Shown here in pieces: positions 34,312-41,639 of a stretch of 64,000 nt of DNA. Within the stretch, counting starts at the first letter, position 1. Every line of letters starts with the position of its first letter. The notes beneath the pieces are model-generated. The model made no database searches and was not told the DNA's origin. It was given only the letters and a program-made list of their open reading frames with translations. A program made the position numbers and the translations under genes. Source of the DNA: Streptomyces sp. NBC_01445 (GTDB taxonomy: Bacteria > Actinomycetota > Actinomycetes > Streptomycetales > Streptomycetaceae). The stretch covers positions 1,798,001-1,862,000 of the forward strand of contig NZ_CP109485.1 of NCBI RefSeq assembly GCF_035918235.1, read 5' to 3'.

Positions 34312-35526
34312 GTGATTCGTGCGTACAAGTTCGTCATGCGGCCCACGGTGCGGCAGGCTCAGGCGCTCGGCGAGATGCTGCGTGATCACTGCTCGCTTTA
34401 CAACGGTGCGTTGCAGGAGCGTCGTGACGCTTACCGGCACGCCTCGAAGACGAGCATCAAGTACGGGCAGCAGTCCGCACAGCTCAAGGACATCCGGGCG
34501 TTCGACCCGGAGCGGCAGGGCCGTTGGTCGTTCTCCAGTCAGCAGGCCACGCTCCGGCGGTTGGACAAGGCGTTCGCGGCGTTCTTTCGCCGGGTCAAGT
34601 CCGGTGAGAAGCCCGGCTATCCGCGCTTTCGTGGGGTGAACTGGTTCGACACGGTGGAGTTCCCGAAGGACGGGGACGGCTGCCGGTGGGACTCCACGCC
34701 GCACGACCCGGTGACTCGCGTCCGCCTTCAAGGTGTCGGGCACGTCAAGGTGCACCAGCACCGGGCGGTGGCCGGCAGGGTCAAGACCGTCAGTGTCAAA
34801 CGTGAGGGCCGGAAGTGGTTCGTCGTGCTGAGTGCCGAACAGGTCCAGCCCGAACCGCTGCCCGCGACGGGTCTGGTCGTCGGCATCGACCTGGGTATAG
34901 CCAACTTCCTCGCCGATTCCAACGGCGGATTCGTCCCCAACCCGCGCCACGGGGCGAAGAGCGCCGCGAAGCTCGAAGCCGCACAGCAGGCCCTGTCGAG
35001 GTTTTTGCGTGTGCGCCGCGACAAGCGGACAGCCAACCACCGGCGTGCGGTCGAGAAGGTCGCGAAGCTGCACCGCAAGATCCGCCGGCAGCGCCTCGAC
35101 CACGCACACAAAACCGCCCTTGACCTCGTACGCCAACACGATGTCATCGCGCACGAAGACCTCAAGATCCGCAACATGGTCCGGCGCGCCGCGCCGAAGC
35201 CCGACCCTGACAAGTCGGGAGCCTTCCTGCCCATCGGGGCCAGTGCGAAAACGGGACTCAACCGCTCGATTGCCGATGCCGGATGGGGGGTGTTCCTGAC
35301 GATCCTGGCCGCCAAGGCTGAAAGCGCCGGACGGGAAGTGATCGCCGTGGGCCCCCGCAACACCTCCCGCCAGTGCCCCGAATGCGGGCATACCGGCGCG
35401 GAGAACCGGCCCACACAGGAGAAGTTCCACTGCGTCTCGTGCGGCCACACAGCGCACGCTGACACGGTGGGCGCCACCAACGTTCTACGGGCCGGGCTGG
35501 TCCGTCGCGAAGCCGCGCCGGCGTAG
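34312..35526 (+). CDS. tnpB: TnpB RNA-guided endonuclease (IS200/IS605 type), first copy
   Basis: 404 residues from a GTG at 34312 with AAGGGGG eight bases upstream. The N-terminal part (YKFVMRPTVRQAQALGEMLR, SSQQATLRRLDKAFAAFFRR, KPGYPRFRG) is the WED/REC region. The RuvC acids are present: Asp193 (VGIDLGIANFLADSNG), Glu282 (AHEDLKIRNM) and Asp384 (AHADTVGATNVLRAG). A zinc finger (CPECG...CVSCG) lies between the last two. All catalytic residues appear intact. TnpB is guided by an RNA from the element's right end and helps the element persist. No TnpA transposase is present, so mobility would depend on one acting in trans. Confidence 0.95.
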   Translation: MIRAYKFVMRPTVRQAQALGEMLRDHCSLYNGALQERRDAYRHASKTSIKYGQQSAQLKDIRAFDPERQGRWSFSSQQATLRRLDKAFAAFFRRVKSGEKPGYPRFRGVNWFDTVEFPKDGDGCRWDSTPHDPVTRVRLQGVGHVKVHQHRAVAGRVKTVSVKREGRKWFVVLSAEQVQPEPLPATGLVVGIDLGIANFLADSNGGFVPNPRHGAKSAAKLEAAQQALSRFLRVRRDKRTANHRRAVEKVAKLHRKIRRQRLDHAHKTALDLVRQHDVIAHEDLKIRNMVRRAAPKPDPDKSGAFLPIGASAKTGLNRSIADAGWGVFLTILAAKAESAGREVIAVGPRNTSRQCPECGHTGAENRPTQEKFHCVSCGHTAHADTVGATNVLRAGLVRREAAPA

Positions 35527-35560
35527 CGAGAAGTCCCCCATTCATGAGGGGGAGGAGTCA
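35400..35560 (+). ncRNA. Candidate omega RNA (reRNA) scaffold at TnpB right end
   Basis: In characterised TnpB systems the guide RNA overlaps the 3' end of tnpB and ends at the right end of the element, with the guide coming from flanking DNA. Here a hairpin TCCCCC (35534-35539), loop ATTCATGA, GGGGGA (35548-35553) directly follows the stop, ending near GAGGAGTCAC. The boundaries are inferred from the system, not from structure calculation. Confidence 0.45.
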
Positions 35561-35847
35561 CGAATAGGACGGTTCCGCATGGTCGTCGGTCACGTGGTCG
35601 TGGTCCTTATGGCGGCGGTTCGTCGCAACGGCCCCGGCGCATTCACTCCGCCAGGGCCGCCCTTCCGGATCGTCGCACGTGAGAGTGCTCGATCCACTTT
35701 CAATTGTACGACTGCGGGCCGGATGGGCCGGGGCCGCGAGCGAGCCGACCCCGCCCCCTCTCGTTCTTGTGTGCAAGTGGGGCCGTGCAGGCCAGGCCGT
35801 AAGTGCCGGGCTGAGCGGTGGACGGGGCGGCCCTCAGGCACCCCGGC
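35561..35847. other. Gene-free stretch after the TnpB element
   Basis: About 290 bases of flanking DNA. If the element ends near 35558, its first 15-20 bases would serve as the natural guide for TnpB. No gene is supported. Confidence 0.35.
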
Positions 35848-36120
35848 TCAGCCGCGCTCCTCTTCTTCGGCCTCCATGCGTCGGATTCCCTGGTGGGTGA
35901 GGGAGACCATCGCGGGTGTGTTGCCCGGTTCCCAGTCGACGGTGATCAGGCCCTCGCCGGCCAGGTAGGTGCAGGCGGCGGCCAGGTCCTCCTCCGGGAT
36001 GCGCAGGTCGTTCCGCAGCGTCCGCCCCGGGACCCCGAGGAGACGGTTGCCTTCGGTGGCTTCGTAGAGGGCGGTCAGGACCCGATCGCGGTAAACCTGC
36101 CGCTCGCGGAGGGTCGCCAT
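35848..36120 (-). CDS. Small winged-helix-like protein
   Basis: 90 residues from an ATG at 36120 with AAAGGA seven bases upstream. The sequence YRDRVLTALYEATEGNRLLG, VPGRTLRNDLRIPEEDLAAA, CTYLAGEGLITVDWEPGNTP, SLTHQGIRRME looks like a single winged-helix DNA-binding domain. It heads a run of small minus-strand genes. The target is unknown. Confidence 0.7.
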   Translation of the reverse strand: MATLRERQVYRDRVLTALYEATEGNRLLGVPGRTLRNDLRIPEEDLAAACTYLAGEGLITVDWEPGNTPAMVSLTHQGIRRMEAEEEERG

Positions 36121-36159
36121 GACCGAGTCCTTTCGTTCATGTGAAGGTTCCGATGCTTC

Positions 36160-36426
36160 TCAGACTTCGTCGCCGTAGGCGCCGGTGCGCGTGGACGGTC
36201 TGCTGGTGGTGAGCCAGGCGAGGGCCGGTGCTGCGGCGGCTTCGGTGTCGACGGTGAGGTGGAGCCGGGTACCGCCGTCGGGAACGGGATAGCTGCGCTG
36301 TTCCGTACCGGCGAAGGCATGGCGGAGCAATTCGGCGACCGTACGGGCGGCTTCGGGGGTGGCGGCAACGATGCGGATCTCGGCGTGTCCGGCCGAGGGC
36401 AGGGCCGCGGTGTCGGTGGGATACAA
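36160..36426 (-). CDS. Small conserved hypothetical protein
   Basis: 88 residues from a TTG at 36426 preceded by GGGAG at eight bases. The sequence AEIRIVAATPEAARTVAELL, RHAFAGTEQRSYPVPDGGTR, LHLTVDTEAAAAPALAWL has the strand-helix-strand rhythm of a small alpha/beta domain. Such proteins recur next to DUF5994 genes in Streptomyces, as here, but no function is known to me. Confidence 0.6.
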   Translation of the reverse strand: MYPTDTAALPSAGHAEIRIVAATPEAARTVAELLRHAFAGTEQRSYPVPDGGTRLHLTVDTEAAAAPALAWLTTSRPSTRTGAYGDEV

Positions 36427-36527
36427 GGTGCCTGCTCCCTTCAGGGGCGAGCGAGGAGCCGGTGTGAGGGTTGTCCAGGGTTCCGGGCGTCCCACCCACG
36501 GCCTTCGGTCGGAGGAGTGGTCTGATG

Positions 36528-36737
36528 TCAGGGCCAAGCGCCCGTGAGCCCGCGGCTGAGGGCTTGCCCTGTCGACCTGTGGTTGCTGCGGCCGGATGGC
36601 CGGCTGATGGCCGGGAAGGGGTCGCTGAAGTAGTAGGCCGCGATGCGTGCGTCGTGCTGGGCGTTGAGTCGGTGGATCAGGCTCAGGCCGAGCGCGACCA
36701 GGAAGGCGCCTGCCGCGAGCGCGATCAGGGTCTCCAT
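36528..36737 (-). CDS. Small single-pass membrane protein
   Basis: 69 residues from an ATG at 36737 (GGAG seven bases upstream). One membrane helix, TLIALAAGAFLVALGLSLIH, is followed by a basic tail. The gene ends the DUF5994 operon: the upstream DUF5994 stop is only four bases away. Function unknown. Confidence 0.65.
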   Translation of the reverse strand: METLIALAAGAFLVALGLSLIHRLNAQHDARIAAYYFSDPFPAISRPSGRSNHRSTGQALSRGLTGAWP

Positions 36738-36740
36738 GCG

Positions 36741-37319
36741 TCATCTCCGCATGTTCCCCGGCAGAGGGATCATCCGTGCGCCCACGACCGGATGCCGGAG
36801 GGGCGGCAGGGCGGACCCGCCGTCGTTCTCCCAGGTGTCCTCGCTGCTTCGGGCGTCCCTGATACGGCGGCCGGTCTCGGCTTCGTCGGACATCAGCACA
36901 CCGGCAGTGAGGACACCGCCGGGGATGGCGGCGGCGGTCAGGAGTCGGGCGGCTGCGGCGGGTTCGGTCCCGGGCGGGATCACCAGCAGGTCGAAGCGGC
37001 CGACGGTGTAGGAGAGAAGGATCAACTTGTCGGGATCCAGTTCGGTGAACCAGCCCATGTGCACCGTGTGCCCGCTGATGGGAACCTTGTGCGGGACGAC
37101 GGGCCAGCGGGTGGGGTTCACCATGGCGCGCGTAATGCGCCCCAAACGCCCTTCCAGCGCTTCGACCAGGGGTGGAAGCTCGGTGGAGAGATCGCGCGAG
37201 TAGGGCCACCAGGCACCGTCCAACTGGCTGGCGAGGGTGGTCTTCGGCGTCAGGGAATAGCGTGTCGGGTGCGGGGGAACAAGCGCCCGTGCCACTCCGC
37301 GTTCGGCGGTCGTGGTCAT
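36741..37319 (-). CDS. DUF5994 protein, first paralogue
   Basis: 192 residues. Hallmarks are LASQLDGAWWPYSRDLSTEL, PPLVEALEGRLGRITRAMVN, WFTELDPDKLILLSYTVGRF and DLLVIPPGTEPAAAARLLTA. DUF5994 proteins are common in Streptomyces, often in multiple copies; no reaction is known. A C-terminal extension (SEDTWENDGGSALPPLR) is absent from the second paralogue. The divergent partner at 37599-38093 shares the same core. Confidence 0.88.
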   Translation of the reverse strand: MTTTAERGVARALVPPHPTRYSLTPKTTLASQLDGAWWPYSRDLSTELPPLVEALEGRLGRITRAMVNPTRWPVVPHKVPISGHTVHMGWFTELDPDKLILLSYTVGRFDLLVIPPGTEPAAAARLLTAAAIPGGVLTAGVLMSDEAETGRRIRDARSSEDTWENDGGSALPPLRHPVVGARMIPLPGNMRR

Positions 37320-37598
37320 GATGCGGACCCGTCTCCGGGCCGCCCTGCAGGGCGGCCCAGTGTCTTGATCGCCGGAAACGACGTCCGCGTGGGAGCGGGT
37401 GTTCGGGTTACTCCCGGTACTTTCAGCGTACTCCGCGCCGCGGTCCGACGAGCCGTTCTGACCAGGTGATTTCCCACCGGGGCATCGCCCGGCTGCTGCT
37501 AGCGGGCAAGATCGCAGGCACGCGGAGTAGCGTGAGACCACGGCGGTATCTCGTCGGCCATGAGGTGTCGGCGGCCCCGCACAGGCAGGCGGACCACC

Positions 37599-38093
37599 AT
37601 GGCTGAATCTGACACCCCCACCCCCCGGAAGCTCCTTCCGGACGAGATCCATCGGGCGGTGAAACCCGGCACGGCACTGCTCCGGCTGCAGACGACGCAC
37701 TCCCGCGAAGGCGTCCTCGACGGCGCCTGGTGGCCCCGCTCCCGTGATGTCACGGCAGAGCTGCCCGCCCTGATCCAGGTGCTCACCACGCACCTCGGAC
37801 CCATCACGCGGGTCGGCCTGGACACCGCCGCCTGGGAGGAGGTCCCGACCCGATTGGTCGTCGACGACCGGGTCGTGCACTTCGACACCTTCCCTGTCGG
37901 CGACGACACTGTCCTCATCACCCGTGGCGACAACGATCATTTCGTTCTGCTCGTGGTCCCGCCAGCCACGACGGCCGATGCGGCCCGCGTGGCGATGGCC
38001 CGTGCGGTCGACGCCGACAACGTCACCCAGGCTGCCGACATCCTGGTCGCCAGGCTTCCCGAACCGGCAACCGAGCGCGCGGAGTCGGGATGA
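37599..38093 (+). CDS. DUF5994 protein, second paralogue
   Basis: 164 residues from an ATG at 37599. The core aligns with the first copy: LDGAWWPRSRDVTAELPALI, VLTTHLGPITRVGLDTAAWE, FDTFPVGDDTVLITRGDNDH, FVLLVVPPATTADAARVAMA. The two genes are divergent across about 280 bases, suggesting an inverted duplication or a shared control region. Confidence 0.87.
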   Translation: MAESDTPTPRKLLPDEIHRAVKPGTALLRLQTTHSREGVLDGAWWPRSRDVTAELPALIQVLTTHLGPITRVGLDTAAWEEVPTRLVVDDRVVHFDTFPVGDDTVLITRGDNDHFVLLVVPPATTADAARVAMARAVDADNVTQAADILVARLPEPATERAESG

Positions 38094-38136
38094 TCGCGAT
38101 GGCGGAAAGACGTGAGTGGCGGACTCACGACCTGGT

Positions 38137-38403
38137 GGACACAGCGGCCACAGGATCCGCGGGCTGGAGGCCTTCGGCATTGAGGATCTCCCGGACTGTG
38201 GAGGGAGCGACCTTGGCCCCGAGCACGGCCGGCTCCCCGTGGATGCGGCGGTAGCCCCAGCCGCTGTTCTCGCGGTATGGGCACAGGACCAGAGCCCGAA
38301 TCGAGCGGATGGCGGGCGGTCGTCCAGGCCGCTTGGGACGGCAGGTGCCTGCATGCCGCTGTTTCATCAGGCCGCGGTGCCACCGCAGGAACCGTGTCCG
38401 GCC
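38137..38403 (-). pseudogene. Integrase-core transposase fragment (minus strand)
   Basis: Minus-strand reading GRTRFLRWHRGLMKQRHAGT, then RPGRPPAIRSIRALVL and SGWGYRRIHGEPAVLGAKVA, PSTVREILNAEGLQPADP. It is the N-terminal part of the same transposase family as at 3841-4300, truncated at both ends. Confidence 0.75.
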
Positions 38404-38479
38404 GTACGAGCAGGCGCAGACAGAGCAGCACCTCGCGGGGCAGCGGTGCGAGAGCTGCGGCAAGCAAGGTCCGGCCCTC

Positions 38480-38717
38480 GGGAGAGACCTTCACATCCTC
38501 CGGGCCGAGTTGCCGTTCCAGGACGGTGATCTGGTCGCACTACGCTCCGTCCGCGCCCTTGTGCTGAGTCTGGCGAAGGAGAATCCCAACTGGATCTCGC
38601 CGTCTGCACGGCGAACTGCTTGTCCTGGGAGTGAAGGTGGCCCCATCCACCGTCTGGGAGATCCTCAAAGAGGCCGTCATGGATCCGGCACCCGAACGGA
38701 ATTCCAGGACAGCGTGA
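38480..38717 (+). pseudogene. Integrase-core transposase fragment (plus strand)
   Basis: Plus-strand frames give SVRALVLSLAKENPNW and, after a small deletion, RRLHGELLVLGVKVAPSTVW, EILKEAVMDPAPERNSRTA then a stop. It is the same family as the minus-strand fragment only 80 bases away, so two relics lie head to head. The right side abuts an aldehyde dehydrogenase fragment. Confidence 0.75.
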
Positions 38718-38732
38718 CTGCTTCCAGGAAGT

Positions 38733-38998
38733 CCCACGCGAGCAGGGCGTCGGTCTGGGAGCGCCACACGCCGCCGCTGAGCCCGTAGTCGGAGTCGTTG
38801 GCGATGCGCACCGCCTCGGTCTTCGTCGTCGTAGGGGATGACGGCCAGGACGGGTCCGAAGATCTCCTCCTGCGCGACGCGCATGTTGCTGTCCAAATCG
38901 GCGAACAGTGTGGGCTGCGCGTAGAAGCCGCCCTCCAGTCCTTCAAAAACATCGGGGCCGCCCGTCACGAAGCGGGCCCCTTCCTTGGTGCCGCTCAC
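38733..38998 (-). pseudogene. Aldehyde dehydrogenase fragment
   Basis: The minus strand reads SGTKEGARFVTGGPDVFEGL, EGGFYAQPTLFADLDSNMRV, AQEEIFGPVLAVIPYDDED, then in a shifted frame VRIANDSDYGLSGGVWRSQT. This is the C-terminal third of an NAD-dependent aldehyde dehydrogenase (EEIFGPVL is diagnostic). It is frameshifted near 38820 and cut by transposase relics on both sides. Confidence 0.85.
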
Positions 38999-39200
38999 TG
39001 CGGGTCAGGCCATCGCGCTCGCCCGCATCGACCTCGGCCTGACTGACCCACAACCGCACCGCGGTCTCGGTCAGGTCGAAGTCCTTGGCGATCTGACCGA
39101 CCGAGTGGTCACCGCGCCGGCACAACTCAACGATCTCGGCCTTGAACTCGGGCGTGAACGAACGGCGAGGGCGTGGCTTCTGCTTCCCCGTGCTCTCCAT
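38995..39200 (-). pseudogene. IS3-family OrfA, truncated
   Basis: From an ATG at 39200 (AAGGA upstream) the sequence KQKPRPRRSFTPEFKAEIVE, LCRRGDHSVGQIAKDFDLTE, TAVRLWVSQAEVDAGERDGL is a standard IS3 OrfA helix-turn-helix. It stops matching the family at about residue 65, where it runs into the aldehyde dehydrogenase fragment. The OrfB part with the DDE core is missing. Confidence 0.82.
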
Positions 39201-39747
39201 CACGGACATCCTTCCGGGGCAGAACCCCTGATCTCAGATGTCCCTCAAAGCAGATCAAGCCCACCTCACCCTTGGAAGGCTTGCAGGTCACACACGCGAC
39301 CGACCACCGATCACGACGCCAGTTCCACCGAGACGGCACACCCGCCGTCCAAGATCAGGCAGGAACTTCGGGAGATCGCTCCCGCGGCCGGACGTACACT
39401 CCACACATGGGTCGCACATGTGCAATGAGGGAGTGCCTGTTCCAGGCCACTCATGCCCTGTGTCCGTCCGCCACACGTGCGCGCGTCAACCTGGTGAACA
39501 TGCCGGCGGCCTGCTGCCGCGCGCTGCACGGCCACGGTTAGCGATTCCGGGCAGTTCTCGGCCCTGATCATTCCGTCTCTCTGTCGGCGGAGCCCTTTTC
39601 GCGCCGCCGTCTTCTTCCCCTCTGCAACCGCACTGTGGCTGTCCTCGCCACAAACTCTCCTGCTCTGTCACTCCTTGGCGCCCTGGGCGCCACCTGCGCG
39701 CCGACCGCCGGACGACCGGCAGCCGGTGCATCTCCGAGAGGACCCCT
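39201..39747. other. Gene-free stretch before the MurE-like gene
   Basis: About 550 bases. No supported gene. It must contain the promoter of the MurE-like gene and the outer end of the IS3 relic. Confidence 0.35.
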
Positions 39748-41232
39748 GTGAAGTTGAGCGAGCTGCTCGCCGGGCACAACCATGAAGTCCTTGCGGGCGA
39801 TCCGGAGACGAGGATCACCGCGGGCGCGTGCTTCGACGCTCACCGCGCCGCTCCGGGTTCCCTCTTCATCGCGGTGCCCGGTCACCGCGAGGGTGGCCTC
39901 GAGTCCGTCGGACCGGCTGTCGCACGCGGCGCGGTGGCGATCCTCGTCGACTCCGCAGCACCGAAGCTTCCGGCCGCGACCTGGGCGTCGGACGCGGGCG
40001 TGTGCGTCGTGGCGGTGGCGGACACGCGCAAAACCGCTGCGGTCGTCGCCTCCCGCTACCACGGCGAGCCCGGACGGCAGATGGACATGGTGGCCGTCAC
40101 CGGCACCAACGGGAAGACGTCGGTTTCGTACATGGTCGAGTCGGTGCTGAGGATCGCCGAGCGCGCCAAGGTGGGGGTCATCGGGACGGCGGGCAGCCGG
40201 ATCGGCGACGAGCTGATTCCGATGCCGAGGTCGGTACTGACCACCCCGGAGTCGCCGGACTTCCAGTATCTGCTCGGGTGTATGCGCGACCGCGGTGTCG
40301 CCACCGTCGTGCTGGAAGCCACGTCGATGGGTCTGCTGACGCACCGCCTGGACCACTCATTCATCGACGTAGGGGTGTTCACCAACCTGACGCAGGATCA
40401 CCTGGACGACCACGGCACCATGGAGAACTACCGGGACGCCAAACTGCGCCTGTTCCAGGGGCTGTGCCGGCGTGCGGTGGTCAACGCCGACGATCCGCTC
40501 GGAGCGGGCATCGGTGCGCTGATGCCCGGCGCGGTCGTCACGTACGGCATCGACGCGGAGGCGGACTACCGGGCGACCGACCTCACCATGGACGCCGTCG
40601 GCACCCGATTCACCCTGCACCACGCCGGCCACAAGTATCCGGCCGCGATCCCGCTTCCCGGACGGTTCTCCGTCTCGAACGCACTGGCCGCTGTCGCCGC
40701 CTGCCACCTCGTCGGGCACAACCTGGGCGGACTGGTCGGCGCACTCGAGCAGATGCCCCCGATCCCGGGAAGGTTCGAACGCTACGAGACCCCGGACGGC
40801 ACGTCCGTCATCGTGGACTACGCACACTCCCCGGACTCGCTGGAGAAGGTGCTGACCACCATCCGCGGCTTCGCCTCGGGCCGGGTCGTCACCGTCTTCG
40901 GCTGTGGCGGGGACCGGGACGTCACCAAGCGCGCCCCGATGGGGGAGATCGCCGGCACCTACTCCGATCTGTGCGTCCTGACCTCGGACAACCCCAGGAA
41001 CGAAGACCCCCGGGAGATCATGGACCAGATCGTCCCGGGTCTGACGGCAAGCGGCGTCACCTTCGAGCGGTTCGCCGACCGCCGCCGCGCGATCTCCTTC
41101 GCCCTGTCTGCCGCCGGGCACGGCGACATCGTCCTGATCGCGGGCAAGGGCAGCGAGCCCTACCAGATCGTCAACGAAGAACTGCTCCCGTTCAGCGACA
41201 TGGCGACGGTACGCGAACTCGCCACGCGGTAG
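39748..41232 (+). CDS. Stand-alone MurE-type amide ligase (divergent paralogue)
   Basis: 494 residues from a GTG at 39748 (GAGAGG upstream). It has all three Mur-ligase domains: an N-terminal UDP-binding-like domain (LSELLAGHNHEVLAGDPETR), the ATPase domain with VAVTGTNGKTSVSYMVESVL at about residues 115-134, the carbamate-Lys segment YRDAKLRLF, and a C-terminal domain with TSDNPRNEDPREIMDQIVPG (about residue 411 on). DNPR is the meso-diaminopimelate recognition motif. Where housekeeping MurE reads MEVSSHAL, this protein reads LEATSMGLLTHRLD. There is no murF, mraY or other cell-wall gene nearby, so a specialised role is likely. Confidence 0.85.
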   Translation: MKLSELLAGHNHEVLAGDPETRITAGACFDAHRAAPGSLFIAVPGHREGGLESVGPAVARGAVAILVDSAAPKLPAATWASDAGVCVVAVADTRKTAAVVASRYHGEPGRQMDMVAVTGTNGKTSVSYMVESVLRIAERAKVGVIGTAGSRIGDELIPMPRSVLTTPESPDFQYLLGCMRDRGVATVVLEATSMGLLTHRLDHSFIDVGVFTNLTQDHLDDHGTMENYRDAKLRLFQGLCRRAVVNADDPLGAGIGALMPGAVVTYGIDAEADYRATDLTMDAVGTRFTLHHAGHKYPAAIPLPGRFSVSNALAAVAACHLVGHNLGGLVGALEQMPPIPGRFERYETPDGTSVIVDYAHSPDSLEKVLTTIRGFASGRVVTVFGCGGDRDVTKRAPMGEIAGTYSDLCVLTSDNPRNEDPREIMDQIVPGLTASGVTFERFADRRRAISFALSAAGHGDIVLIAGKGSEPYQIVNEELLPFSDMATVRELATR

Positions 41233-41639
41233 GGGCACGAACGAGCTCGACGCCGGGCAGGCCGCAGCACGCTGTAATCGGCGTCGGCGAGGGGCCAACT
41301 TCCGCGCAAGCGAAGAAAGCACCCGCCCGTTGCAGCGGCCGTCGGCGTGGGGCTCGGTGTCCTGTACACACAACGTCGGCCACTACGAGGGCCCCGCACG
41401 CGGCTGGTGTGCGGGGCCCTCACGCCGTTCGCTGCTCCACAGGCTCGGGGCGCATTGTCCGGGTCGTAGCCCAGCGACGCCCCGGAGAACGGCGGGGTGC
41501 CGACATCTCGCTGGCGAAGGGCTACGACTTGGTTCGCCGCAAGGAGTTCCCGGGCAGCGCCAGTACGTCCTCGCCGCCAAGGGTCCGAGGCCTGCATGCA
41601 GCCGTCGGCGGTCGGGCCGGCCGACGGCGTCCGCGTCGG
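41233..41639. other. Gene-free stretch with a bidirectional terminator
   Basis: About 400 bases between convergent genes. Apart from the hairpin at 41387-41421 I see no gene. Confidence 0.4.
41387..41421. terminator. Perfect 13-bp hairpin
   Basis: GAGGGCCCCGCAC (41387-41399), loop of nine bases, GTGCGGGGCCCTC (41409-41421). It lies between the convergent MurE-like and sialidase-like genes and should end transcription in both directions. Confidence 0.8.
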
